This document shows positions 25,049 through 31,943 of a DNA stretch of 31,943 nt, piece by piece (the first letter of the stretch is position 1; each line of letters opens with the position of its first letter). The DNA lies in contig JAGQIY010000406.1 of assembly GCA_020430865.1 (NCBI GenBank), positions 1-31,943 on the forward strand. Reading direction: 5' to 3'. The notes under the pieces are model-generated. The model did not search any database. It had not been told where the DNA came from and worked only from the letters and a program-made list of their open reading frames with translations. The stretch is from Myxococcales bacterium. GTDB lineage: Bacteria > Myxococcota > Polyangia > Polyangiales > Polyangiaceae. Both the position numbers and the translations under genes were made by a program.

Positions 25049-25714
25049 ATGCAGAGGCTTGGTTGGTTGGGTCTCGTGGCGAGCGTCGCCCTCTTCGGCG
25101 TGGCTTGCTCGAGTGACGATGGAGCGACCGGTGGAGAAGCCGGCAGCGCAGCGGCGGGCAGCAGCTCGAGCGCGGGAACCGCGAACGGTGGCGCCGCGGG
25201 CGATCTGAACGGCGGAAGCGGCGGCGCAGGAGCGGGCCAGGCTGGGGGCGCAGGCGGTAGCGCCGGTGCAGCCAGTGGTGGCAGCGCGGGAGCAGCGAGC
25301 GGTGGCAGCGGCGGCGCCATCTCCGGCAGCGCGTCGCTGGAGGGTCGAATCGGGCGCACTGCGCGGATCCCCAGCGGCCTCGACGGCATCGGCAACGTCT
25401 ACATCGCCGTGTTCGCCGACAACCCCGTGACCAACATGAACGCCGAGGCGCTCGCAAACACCCTGATCATGGATGCTGATCTGAGCGTGGACGGCACCAG
25501 CGTCAGTTACCGCGTGGATAACATCCCCGTATCCAGCGAGCCTCGCTTCGTCGTCGCGTTCATGGACGACGACGGCAACGTCTCCCAGGCGGATCCCTCA
25601 CCCAAGAAACCCGACCTGATCGCCTTCGATGGTCTGTCGCCAATCAGCGTCACTCTCGCGACTCCAGGAGTGACCGAGCTCGACCTGGTGCTCAACGCGG
25701 AGATCCCCTTTTGA
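25049..25714 (+). CDS. Lipoprotein with Gly/Ser/Ala-rich linker and beta-sandwich-like domain
   Basis: 221 residues from the ATG at 25049, chosen because the product then begins with a lipoprotein signal (MQRLGWLGLVASVALFGVAC, Cys20). A TTG 12 codons upstream would spoil it. About 75 residues of Gly/Ala/Ser repeats follow (GGAGAGQAGGAGGSAG and similar). A ~125-residue domain with alternating strands closes the protein (SASLEGRIGRT, GNVYIAVFADNPV, ADLSVDGTSVSYRVDNIP, PRFVVAFMDDDGNV, ISVTLATPGVTELDLVLNAEI), consistent with a transthyretin/carboxypeptidase-regulatory-like beta-sandwich. No enzyme motif is seen. Its TGA overlaps the ATG of the next lipoprotein gene by one base, so the two are translationally coupled and probably act together in the envelope. 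Confidence 0.82.
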   Translation: MQRLGWLGLVASVALFGVACSSDDGATGGEAGSAAAGSSSSAGTANGGAAGDLNGGSGGAGAGQAGGAGGSAGAASGGSAGAASGGSGGAISGSASLEGRIGRTARIPSGLDGIGNVYIAVFADNPVTNMNAEALANTLIMDADLSVDGTSVSYRVDNIPVSSEPRFVVAFMDDDGNVSQADPSPKKPDLIAFDGLSPISVTLATPGVTELDLVLNAEIPF

Positions 25715-26793
25715 TGGCTCGTTCGAGAGCATGGGGTGAGGGCGCGCTGGTCGCGGCAAGTGCACTGGCGCTGAGCCTCGCGGTCGCCTGCGGAAGCGAC
25801 GGCGACGGCGGCAACCCAGGCGTCGCAGGCGGCGGCAACGGAGGTGCCGGAACCTCCGGAAGCGGCGGTGAGCCGGCGGTCGGGGGCGCGGGCAGCGGCG
25901 GCAGCTCCGGGGCGACCGGCGGGAGTGGTGGCGCAGCGATGCAGTGCGGCGGCATCGAAGGTGCCGTGATCAGTCACGACAGCTACCCGGCGGACTGCGC
26001 CGGGCTCGACGAGGAGACCTCGTATCTCTGCGCTGAGCAGCGCTTCTGGTACACGCTGCGCGCCGACTACGATCAGCGCCCTCAGGCTTACGCGACGCTG
26101 AGCGCCCTGATCGAGCGCTTCGAGCCCGAGGGAGACCAGCAGGCGGTCGCCAACCTGTATTTCCGCAGGGGACAGATGGCGATGGCGATGGCGATGGAGA
26201 ACGCCGACATGGACAAAGTCCTGACGGTTGAACCCGACTTCGACAAGGCGCTGGAGCTCTGGCCGGCGCACCCCATCGTCCCGACCTGGCGCGACACCAT
26301 GCGCATCGCGATCGCGGTGGTCACCAAGGACTACGTCGCTGCACAGAAGCTGTTCGACGAAGCGCTGAAGAACGTGGAGCTGTGCCCGCTGGGTAACATC
26401 CCGTCGCTCACCGGCACCACCATCGGCTTGCCCCTCGACACCGGCATTCCTCAAGAGACCGTGAAGCTGGCCGAGTCCTGGGTGTGTGAAGGCGTCGAGT
26501 GGTGTGAGCACAACACCTGGAAGGCGCCCTACGCCGTCGCTGGCATGCGCTATCACATGGGTGAAGGCTTCGCGCGCGTCGGGCGGAAGGAAGAGGCGCT
26601 GGCGTACTTCCAGTCCGCCCAGCAGGCACCAGACTACGAATCCTGGCCCTACAAGGACTTCGTTGATAGCCGCGTGGAAAACATTGACGCCTTCATCCAG
26701 GAGTTTGCCGACATTGGTGAGAGCGAACCAGTGTTCGACCGCGTCTATGCCAACTCGGACTTCGGCTGCAAGTTCTGCCACGGGACCAAGTAG
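25714..26793 (+). CDS. TPR-like lipoprotein ending in a c-type haem motif (CxxCH)
   Basis: 359 residues; ATG at 25714 within TGATG of the preceding gene. The signal LVAASALALSLAVAC puts the lipidated Cys at 26, followed by a Gly-rich linker to ~75. The body (about 80-345) is mostly helical with TPR-like repeats (AVANLYFRRGQMAMAMAMENADMDKVLTVEPDFDKALELWPAHP, TKDYVAAQKLFDEALKNVELCPLG, GEGFARVGRKEEALAYFQSAQQAPDY). The last residues are DFGCKFCHGTK, i.e. Cys352-x-x-Cys355-His356 at the extreme C-terminus. CxxCH is the covalent haem attachment site of c-type cytochromes, and it sits on an exported protein, where maturation happens. A single such motif at a chain end is unusual, and a zinc site is the alternative. 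No other haem ligand can be assigned. Confidence 0.85.
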   Translation: MARSRAWGEGALVAASALALSLAVACGSDGDGGNPGVAGGGNGGAGTSGSGGEPAVGGAGSGGSSGATGGSGGAAMQCGGIEGAVISHDSYPADCAGLDEETSYLCAEQRFWYTLRADYDQRPQAYATLSALIERFEPEGDQQAVANLYFRRGQMAMAMAMENADMDKVLTVEPDFDKALELWPAHPIVPTWRDTMRIAIAVVTKDYVAAQKLFDEALKNVELCPLGNIPSLTGTTIGLPLDTGIPQETVKLAESWVCEGVEWCEHNTWKAPYAVAGMRYHMGEGFARVGRKEEALAYFQSAQQAPDYESWPYKDFVDSRVENIDAFIQEFADIGESEPVFDRVYANSDFGCKFCHGTK

Positions 26794-26911
26794 GCGGCGG
26801 GTACCGTCGGTCGCCCACCCAGGCTGCGGCACGTGGCCTCGGTGGGTCTCCGAGGACCGAAGTGACAGCAATCGGGGGTGCCGACGCGATCGCGCGCTAT
26901 AGTGTGGGCGC

Positions 26912-28420
26912 TTGATTTCCAACGCCACTCGCCAGCTGATCCGGGAGCGCCTCGACGCCGAGGTGGGACGCATCACCAAGGAGGCGCCGATCCGGGTCGG
27001 TCTGGCCTATCCGTCGCCCTACCACGTGGGCATGAGTTCCCTGGGCTACCAGCGCATCTATCGCGCGCTGCAGGACACCCCCGAGGTGATGTGCGAGCGG
27101 CTGTTCCTGCCCGACGGCGCCGATCGCACTGGTACGTTCGAGGTGGAGACCTCGGTCAGCTACGAGACGCTGCGCCCCCCGACGGACTTCCCGATCCTCG
27201 CCTTCAGCGTGGCCTACGAGCTGGAGCTGGCCGGCCTCGTGCGCATGCTCGATGCGGCGAAGATCCCGCTGACGTGGCAGGAACGCGAGGCGCGTCACCC
27301 GTTCATCCTGTGCGGTGGGCCGCTGACGTTCTCGAACCCCACGCCACTCCTGCCCTTCGCCGATGCCATCATTCTGGGTGAGGCAGAGGAGATCGTAGCC
27401 TGGGCGGTGCAAACCATCGCGGCTTCGACGGATCACGCGTCGGCGCGCGCAGCACTCGCAAGACACCCAAACATCAGCGTCGCCGAGCACCATGGCGAGA
27501 CGCTCGCGACGATCGCGGCGTGCGACAACGCGTTGCTGCCGGCACACAGCGCCATCCGGACACCCCACACCGAGCTCTCGAACATGTTCCTGATCGAGAC
27601 GGAGCGCGGCTGCTCACGCAGCTGCCAGTACTGCGTGATGCGCCGCTCGACCAACGGTGGCATGCGCCTCGTTCCCCAGGAAGTCATCCTGGAGAAGATC
27701 CCGGAGGACGCGAAACGGGTGGGGCTGGTGGGCGCCGCGGTGAGCGATCACCCGCGCATCGTCGACATCGTCAACAGCCTCGCGGATCGAGGCTGCGAGG
27801 TGGGCTTGAGCAGCTTGCGTCCCGACCGCCTGAAGGAGGAGCTGGTGGAGTGCCTGCGCCGCGCTGGCTATCGCAGCCTGACGACCGCGCTGGACGGACC
27901 GAGCGAGCGCCTGAGGGAGATGATCGAGCGTCGAGGGCGCGAGAAGCACTACGAGAACGCCGCGCAGCGTGCCCGCAAGTACGGCTACGACCGCCTCAAG
28001 CTGTACCTCATGATCGGGCTCCCTGGCGAGACGGACGAGGACATCGATGAGTGCGTGGGCTTCGTGAGCGAGCTGTCCAAGCAGATCCCCATCGCCCTCG
28101 GGATCGCACCGTTCTGCGCGAAGCGAAACACGCCGCTGGACCGCCAAGCCTTTGCGGGAGTCGACGTGGTCAACGGTCGCCTCGAGCGACTGCGGCGTGG
28201 GCTCAAAGGTCGGGCCGACGTGCGCTCCACCAGCGCGAAGTGGGCCTGGGTGGAGTTCGTGCTGGCGCAAGGCGGGAGCGCCGAGGGCCTCGCCCTGGCC
28301 GCAGCCGTGCGTGATGGTGGGCGCTACGGCGACTATCGAAAGCACTTCAAGGAACTCGGTCACCTACCGAATCCGAAGCCCGGGAAACTTGCCGCAGGGA
28401 AACGCCTGCCGCTGGCCTAG
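26912..28420 (+). CDS. TIGR03960-like B12-binding-type radical SAM protein
   Basis: 502 residues. The N-terminal ~190 residues read like the degenerate cobalamin-binding region of the TIGR03960 family (IRVGLAYPSPYHVGMSSLGYQRIYRAL, CERLFLPD, LRPPTDFPILAFSVAYELELAGLVRMLDAA, PFILCGGPLTFSNPTPLLPFADAIILGEAEE). The radical SAM core follows with ETERGCSRSCQYCVMR (Cx3Cx2C, about residues 234-241), a GLVGAAVSDHP strand, LSSLRPDRL, TTALDGPSERLREMIERRG and YLMIGLPGETDEDI. The protein is shorter than the usual ~600 residues, lacking a C-terminal extension. The family's reaction is not established. The TTG at 26912 is the first possible start in this frame with conserved sequence right after it, and no alternative is better. 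It is 118 bases after the CxxCH lipoprotein gene on the same strand. Confidence 0.92.
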   Translation: MISNATRQLIRERLDAEVGRITKEAPIRVGLAYPSPYHVGMSSLGYQRIYRALQDTPEVMCERLFLPDGADRTGTFEVETSVSYETLRPPTDFPILAFSVAYELELAGLVRMLDAAKIPLTWQEREARHPFILCGGPLTFSNPTPLLPFADAIILGEAEEIVAWAVQTIAASTDHASARAALARHPNISVAEHHGETLATIAACDNALLPAHSAIRTPHTELSNMFLIETERGCSRSCQYCVMRRSTNGGMRLVPQEVILEKIPEDAKRVGLVGAAVSDHPRIVDIVNSLADRGCEVGLSSLRPDRLKEELVECLRRAGYRSLTTALDGPSERLREMIERRGREKHYENAAQRARKYGYDRLKLYLMIGLPGETDEDIDECVGFVSELSKQIPIALGIAPFCAKRNTPLDRQAFAGVDVVNGRLERLRRGLKGRADVRSTSAKWAWVEFVLAQGGSAEGLALAAAVRDGGRYGDYRKHFKELGHLPNPKPGKLAAGKRLPLA

Positions 28421-28425
28421 TGAGG

Positions 28426-28476
28426 CGAATCTGTGATTCGTTGAACAAGTCAACACAGCGTTTCAGGGCTACCCTG
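28426..28476. terminator. Cluster of three small hairpins between convergent genes
   Basis: In the 67 bases between the radical SAM stop and the copper-lipoprotein stop there are three perfect stem-loops. They are CGAATC-TGT-GATTCG (28426-28440), GTTGA-ACAAG-TCAAC (28440-28454) and CAGGG-CTA-CCCTG (28464-28476). Each is short and none has a T-tract, but their placement between convergent 3' ends suggests bidirectional transcription termination. Confidence 0.4.
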
Positions 28477-28487
28477 CGGGCTGGTCC

Positions 28488-29609
28488 TCACAGGTACTGT
28501 TCGATCAGGCTGCAGAGCGGCCCGCCGGGACAGCACTCCGTCACGTTGTATTGCTCGCTCACGAAGCACACCTTGGCGCCCTGGCTCGGGTAGTAGTAGC
28601 TCCAGAAGAAGCACATCTCCTGGTTGGCGCTCTCACCGAATCCGACGCTGCTGGAGCTGGTGTTGTCCCACTCACAGGTGAAGTTGAAGCCCCCGCCCTG
28701 TGGCACCTTGAAGGGCGGATCGTGCTGCACGGTCTCCGGTTCGTCCCAGGCCCAGTTGGGCACGTCGTAGACCGGGGTCCCTGGATCGGACGCGTTGGCC
28801 ACCGAGTCGACGGTCATGTTGGTTCCGTACTGGTGTGTGTGACCCGTGATGGCGAAGAAGTTGGCGTCCGCGAACTTGTCGGGGACCTTGAAGAACATCG
28901 GTCCCAGGGTCTGCTTGCCCTGGGCCGGGATGTTGATGTCGGGGCTGCCGATGAAGAGGAAGTCCGCTTCGTTCTCGAACTGCGAGTCGTCCATGGTGTG
29001 GAAGGCGGACGTCGCCGTCACCTCGACCGGATCCGGCGTGGTGTTGATGTAGTGCAGCTCGATCCGGATCATCTGGTCCGCCGCCAGGGTGAAAGCCACA
29101 CCCTCCGGCAGACGCAGCTCGTCGTCGTGCTTCTGGGTGACCATCAACGGCGCGCCCTTGTCGGGATTCAAGGTCTCGACGAACGGCGTGCAATCGAAGG
29201 GCGTTAGTCGCTCCTCGGTGTCCGCCGTGCGGTACACGATCATGTGGTGCGAAGAGCTACTGATCACGTTGTGGATCGCGCCGACATGAATCGCGTCGGG
29301 GTTGCCCAGCCGGGTGACGATGCACTGGGTGTTCTCTTCGCCCGGCTCCACGGCGATCGGGCCAATACTGACCTGGAATGTTTCCCCCTGGAAAGGGTTG
29401 CCACCAACGCCAGCAGTGCCGCCATTGCTGGTGCCACCGCTGCCGCCGTTGCCGCTGCCGCCGTTGCCGCTGCCGCCGTTGGCGGTGCCGCCGTTGCCGC
29501 TACCGCCGTTGCCGCTACCGCCGGAGGCCTCGTCGCCATCCGAGGTCGAGCCACAACCTACGACGAGACCAAGAACCACAGCCAAACCGCTAAGCTGAAT
29601 CAAACGCAT
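28488..29609 (-). CDS. PHM/DBH-like copper type II monooxygenase lipoprotein
   Basis: 373 residues. The ATG at 29609 has AGGAGATGTC just upstream and gives a lipoprotein signal (LSGLAVVLGLVVGC, Cys19); the frame runs 14 codons further up without a signal. Residues 29-70 are GGSGN-type repeats. The rest matches the two-domain ascorbate-dependent copper monooxygenases (peptidylglycine hydroxylase, dopamine beta-hydroxylase). His121-His122 (SSSSHHMIVY) and His186 (IRIELHYIN) are CuH ligands; His257-x-His259 (TGHTHQYG) and Met332 (EMCFFW) are CuM ligands. All six are present with the family's spacing, so a hydroxylating oxidase active at the cell surface is plausible. The substrate is unknown. 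Multiple Cys residues could form disulfides. It converges on the radical SAM gene. Confidence 0.92.
   Translation of the reverse strand: MRLIQLSGLAVVLGLVVGCGSTSDGDEASGGSGNGGSGNGGTANGGSGNGGSGNGGSGGTSNGGTAGVGGNPFQGETFQVSIGPIAVEPGEENTQCIVTRLGNPDAIHVGAIHNVISSSSHHMIVYRTADTEERLTPFDCTPFVETLNPDKGAPLMVTQKHDDELRLPEGVAFTLAADQMIRIELHYINTTPDPVEVTATSAFHTMDDSQFENEADFLFIGSPDINIPAQGKQTLGPMFFKVPDKFADANFFAITGHTHQYGTNMTVDSVANASDPGTPVYDVPNWAWDEPETVQHDPPFKVPQGGGFNFTCEWDNTSSSSVGFGESANQEMCFFWSYYYPSQGAKVCFVSEQYNVTECCPGGPLCSLIEQYL
29441..29515. repeat. Five tandem 15-bp units encoding the Gly/Ser/Asn linker
   Basis: Units TGCCGCCGTTGCCGC and variants stand at 29441, 29456, 29471, 29486 and 29501, with a sixth, degenerate copy at 29516. 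They encode GGSGN repeats in the linker of the copper lipoprotein. Such repeats can change copy number by slippage and alter linker length without breaking the frame. Confidence 0.85.
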
Positions 29610-29650
29610 GACATCTCCTGAGGGCGCCGAAGGGAAGCGCGTTCCACCCA

Positions 29651-29668
29651 TGGGGCGTTCAGTTTAGG
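29651..29668. repeat. Copy 2 of the 18-bp motif shared with 24909-24926
   Basis: TGGGGCGTTCAGTTTAGG differs from the 24909 copy only at the eleventh base (A for C). It overlaps the predicted -10 region of the copper-lipoprotein promoter, 42 bases upstream of the ATG. Its orientation relative to the downstream minus-strand gene is the same as that of copy 1 relative to the isopropylmalate-synthase-like gene. Confidence 0.6.
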
Positions 29669-29688
29669 GGCCACGAGCCCTAGTTCAA
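29661..29688 (-). promoter_or_regulatory. Possible sigma-70-type promoter of the copper lipoprotein gene
   Basis: On the minus strand TTGAAC (29688-29683) and TAAACT (29666-29661) are separated by 16 bases; each matches four of six consensus positions. Transcription would start near 29654, leaving a leader of about 45 bases with AGGAGA before the ATG. Confidence 0.35.
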
Positions 29689-29917
29689 CCGAACGGTCGA
29701 TATGTTTACGCATCCTTCCAGGATCGCTGAACTTATCGGCGTTCCGGTTGCTCCCTTGGCGCCACGACCCGCTCCGTTCTGAGCGCATACAAGTACGGGG
29801 AAGCCCCACATCGGCGCCGGATCACACACCTCATCATGGCGTCCTGGCTTTCCGCACGGTACCGATTCGTGTGCGATGCCGCCAAGCTTGAGGAGCCTAG
29901 TCACGTGGCTCTGGTCT

Positions 29918-30757
29918 CTACTGACTGGTGGGGTGGGCGGGGGTTCGACTGGGCGAGGGATGCGCGGGTGTACGTCCGCCCCCGCCCCCCGAGCCGCCGC
30001 TGCCGGCGCCACTGCTGCCCGAGCTGCCCGAGCTACCCGAGCTGTCCGAGCTGCCCGAGCCGTCGGAGTCGGAGTCGGGGCCCGTGTAGCAGCAGGCGAT
30101 CCCCACCACGAACGGCAACCTCACCGTGACACCGATCACGCCAGCCCAGTACGACTCGGCGCCCAGGTTGCGATAGCTCGCCCCGAGGAAGCCCCCGATC
30201 GCCAGCTCCCCTGCCGTGACGCCCGCCGTCGACGTATCGCCATCGTCCGACTCGAACTCCGAGCTACCATAGTCAACGAACTCGACCAGGGCCGCGAGCA
30301 TTCCGCCCGCCCCCACGTGGCGCTCGTACTCATAGTTGGCGAACAGCAGGTCGAGGGTGCCGCGCGCCCCGACTCGCACCGAACCTCCGGCTTTCTTCGC
30401 GGGAATCGCGTAGCCGTCCAGCTCGAGGTAGGGCCCGTGCACGAATCGCGAATCCCCGTCGCTCGGGTTCGCGCGCTCCAGCTGATAGCCCAGGCCCACG
30501 TCCACGTTGCGCTCGGCCAAGCCCTCGACGACGCCGAGCGGGTGAATGCCACCCCTCAGATTGTAGTGCGCGGGCTGCGCTTGCTCGTTGCGAACGGCGC
30601 GATCCGCCACGTAACCATTGGTGGGCCCAACCCCGGCGCTGAGCTGAGTCGGAGGCAGCGCGTAGGGAAAGCAGCCAGCCGCCGCCACGAGTGGGACGGC
30701 GACCAGGCACACCAGAGCCGTGCGCCAGCGCGAGCAGCCAACGGACCGAGAAGGCAT
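29918..30757 (-). CDS. Putative outer-membrane lipoprotein with Ser/Gly-rich tail
   Basis: 279 residues from the ATG at 30757, which gives a signal ALVCLVAVPLVAAAGC with Cys29; a TTG 12 codons upstream is less likely. The body resembles a beta-barrel or surface sandwich: YNLRGGIHPLGVVEGLAERNVDVGLGYQLE, RFVHGPYLELDGYAIP, SVRVGARGTLDLLFANYEYERHVGAGGMLAAL, ELAIGGFLGASYRNLG, YWAGVIGVTVRLPFVVGIACCY. Strands alternate with Gly turns and aromatics as in barrels. The C-terminus is a low-complexity tail of Ser/Gly/Asp repeats (SGSSDSSGSSGSSG) and RTPAHP repeats. No family is recognised. A MarR-type regulator is encoded 79 bases upstream on the same strand and may control it, or both may be co-transcribed. 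Confidence 0.72.
   Translation of the reverse strand: MPSRSVGCSRWRTALVCLVAVPLVAAAGCFPYALPPTQLSAGVGPTNGYVADRAVRNEQAQPAHYNLRGGIHPLGVVEGLAERNVDVGLGYQLERANPSDGDSRFVHGPYLELDGYAIPAKKAGGSVRVGARGTLDLLFANYEYERHVGAGGMLAALVEFVDYGSSEFESDDGDTSTAGVTAGELAIGGFLGASYRNLGAESYWAGVIGVTVRLPFVVGIACCYTGPDSDSDGSGSSDSSGSSGSSGSSGAGSGGSGGGGGRTPAHPSPSRTPAHPTSQ
30015..30059. repeat. Five tandem 9-bp units in the C-terminal tail of the lipoprotein gene
   Basis: CTGCCCGAG and close variants stand at 30015, 30024, 30033 (CTACCCGAG), 30042 (CTGTCCGAG) and 30051. On the minus strand they encode a Ser-Ser-Gly repeat. Copy number is likely to vary among strains. Confidence 0.8.
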
Positions 30758-30836
30758 CACGCCAAACGTCCAGTGAGGGGACGATGCAGTCAAGCCTCGC
30801 GGAATTCGCCTTCGCCCCAGCGGGACTCGTGTTCCG

Positions 30837-31319
30837 CTAGTCCTCTTCGGCTGCGTCGCCGATCACCGCGACCAGCTTGCTCAAATCCCGAGTGAGACGC
30901 TCGACTCGCGCGGTGCCGATGCTGGCCCCGTACTCGTCGATGATCTCGTCCAGCATGCTGTCCCACTTAGCAACGCAGTCCCATCCCCGCTTCGAGAGCT
31001 TGATGATCCGCGCGCGGCCGTCACTGGGATCTGGGAGGCGCTCGATGTAGCCGAGGACCTCGAGCTCATCCGCGATCGCAGCCATCGACTGCTTGGTGAT
31101 TCCAGCCTTCGCTGCGACATCGACCAGCCGCGCACCCTCTGTTCCCAGGTTGGAGAACAGCGCGCTGTGGGAAGGCTTCAGGTCGTCGTAGCCATAGGCA
31201 GCGAGCTTCAGCATCGAGCGGCGCTGAAAGTCACGACTCGCCACGAGTAGCAGCCGACCAAGATTGCCATGACGAGGCTCCTTGGCGCGGCGTCGATCAG
31301 AGGGGGAACGAGGCACCAC
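30837..31319 (-). CDS. MarR family transcriptional regulator
   Basis: About 160 residues. The winged-helix domain is clear: NLGRLLLVASRDFQRRSMLKLAAYGYDDLKPSHSALFSNL as the dimer and entry helices, LVDVAAKAGITKQSMAAIADELEVLGYIERL as helix-turn-helix, and LPDPSDGRARIIKLSKRGWD as wing, with the DPxDGRAR signature. C-terminal helices complete the dimer interface. MarR proteins bind palindromic operators as dimers and are usually relieved by small ligands. The start is uncertain: GTG codons at 31319 and 31316 and a TTG at 31349 are possible and none has a ribosome site; GTG 31319 is used. The likely target is the gene 79 bases downstream or its own promoter. No palindromic operator was found right at the start. 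Confidence 0.9.
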   Translation of the reverse strand: MVPRSPSDRRRAKEPRHGNLGRLLLVASRDFQRRSMLKLAAYGYDDLKPSHSALFSNLGTEGARLVDVAAKAGITKQSMAAIADELEVLGYIERLPDPSDGRARIIKLSKRGWDCVAKWDSMLDEIIDEYGASIGTARVERLTRDLSKLVAVIGDAAEED

Positions 31320-31943
31320 GCCGAACGCTAGTCGCCAGCCGCTCACCAAGCAACGGGAAAAGCCTGCTTGACACGCGGAAACAACTCGAACGCCTGCCTC
31401 GTATGCGACGCACCGATGCTGACCAGAGCGCTGGCTCTACATGCGCATCGCAAGGGCGGCGTCGCCGACCTCGCGCTGCATCTCGCGAGCGCCTTCGCCG
31501 CCGCTCGTCGGGGGCGAGGTTTCCTGCGCTTCGCACGAAAAGTCGGGACTCGTCCTTGAGCCCTTGGCGCCCGGATCCCGCTGGATTTCAGCCGATTCGG
31601 CGACCAGCCGAGCGAAGGCACGGCCCCGAAGGGCGGCCACGCTTCCTTACGAGACCAACCCCGCTCGATAGGCACCGTCACCTCGCTCGACAAGCCGGCT
31701 GGTGCTGGCTTTCGTTCTGTCTCGACGTGGGAACACTTCTTGCGGACGCGACGCCTGACCAGCTGGGTTGCACGCTCTTCAACTCGTGCGGCGCGACGCA
31801 AGCGACTGCGTCCAGCACTCCCACCCCGTGCTCTTACCTGAGCTCCCAGCCTGTGCCGGGCCGCCGTCGCGACCGCCCGAGTTGCGCGCACCCATGCAGG
31901 ATGGGTCAAGCTACGGAAGCTCGACTTCCTAGTGCCTGTCTCC
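31320..31943. other. ~600-base right-end stretch without a supported gene
   Basis: Several Arg/Pro/Ala-rich frames run through on both strands. The longest, 31343-31909 minus, and a plus-strand frame, 31441-31671, carry no domain, signal or motif, and overlap one another. The composition is GC-rich but more irregular than in the neighbouring genes. It may be a degenerate gene, a dispersed repeat or the upstream region of a gene starting beyond the window. Confidence 0.35.

Larger units (their letters stand above)
29610..29917. other. 308-base intergenic region upstream of the copper lipoprotein gene
   Basis: No gene is seen. It holds the likely copper-lipoprotein promoter and the second copy of the 18-bp motif (listed separately), and the 3' flank of the 29918-30757 lipoprotein. 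The part between 29700 and 29917 shows no further structure I can support. Confidence 0.4.

Noticed and set aside
25507..26979. 490-codon open frame on the minus strand
   Set aside because: It is antisense to two lipoprotein genes with clear lipoboxes and a coupled stop/start; no family features are seen in its product.
29441..29530. Possible CRISPR-like array
   Set aside because: The 15-bp units are contiguous with no spacers and encode a Gly/Ser/Asn linker in frame.
31343..31909. 188-codon open frame on the minus strand
   Set aside because: Its Arg/Ala/Pro-rich composition lacks any domain, signal or ribosome site, and it overlaps the 5' end of the MarR gene.

Overview
The window looks like a chromosomal segment of a high-GC myxobacterium (phylum Myxococcota, probably Polyangiales). 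The evidence is two proteins ending in MYXO-CTERM-type tails (Cys-rich, then hydrophobic, then Arg-rich), several lipoproteins with Gly/Ser/Asn-rich linkers after the lipobox, a MopE-type Cys/Asp motif, a DUF2378-like protein, and the very long antisense shadow ORFs expected of GC-rich codon use. No rRNA, tRNA, CRISPR array, insertion sequence or prophage gene was recognised. It is ordinary core chromosome mixed with lineage-specific surface and regulatory genes.

Left part (1-9.4 kb): the 3' end of a surface beta-helix protein; a small His-rich putative zinc protein; an outer-membrane-type lipoprotein; then on the minus strand a likely transcription unit of a YgiQ-type radical SAM protein, an unknown protein and a VOC-family protein. 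A divergent intergenic region leads to a complete phosphoenolpyruvate carboxylase, which converges on a basic ParB-like HTH protein across a 26-bp perfect palindrome.

Middle (9.4-20.6 kb): a 1229-residue fusion of a DUF255/YyaL thioredoxin-like protein with a complete aldo/keto reductase, closely followed by a polytopic GT-C-like membrane protein; an ECF sigma factor with its membrane anti-sigma factor (NrsF/DUF1109 type carrying an extra N-terminal zinc-finger-like motif); a DUF2378-like protein; a secreted Cys-rich DUF4114/MYXO-CTERM protein behind a promoter that contains a 24-bp palindrome; and an orphan SPPY-type DNA methyltransferase with a long basic tail.

Right part (20.8-31.9 kb): a DUF4846 lipoprotein, NAD(P)-type glutamate dehydrogenase, a 2-isopropylmalate-synthase-like lyase behind what may be a leaderless promoter, two overlapping lipoprotein genes (the second ending in a c-type haem motif CxxCH), a TIGR03960-like radical SAM protein, a surface lipoprotein with all six copper ligands of the PHM/DBH ascorbate-dependent monooxygenases, a further envelope lipoprotein and a MarR regulator. 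The last ~600 bases hold no gene I can support.

The observations most worth following up are the DUF255-AKR fusion, the PHM-like copper lipoprotein, the sigma/anti-sigma pair with a hybrid sensor, the palindromic operator at 18.9 kb, the near-identical 18-mer found upstream of two genes, and the C-terminal CxxCH lipoprotein. No convincing multi-gene defence or other wholly new system was found.
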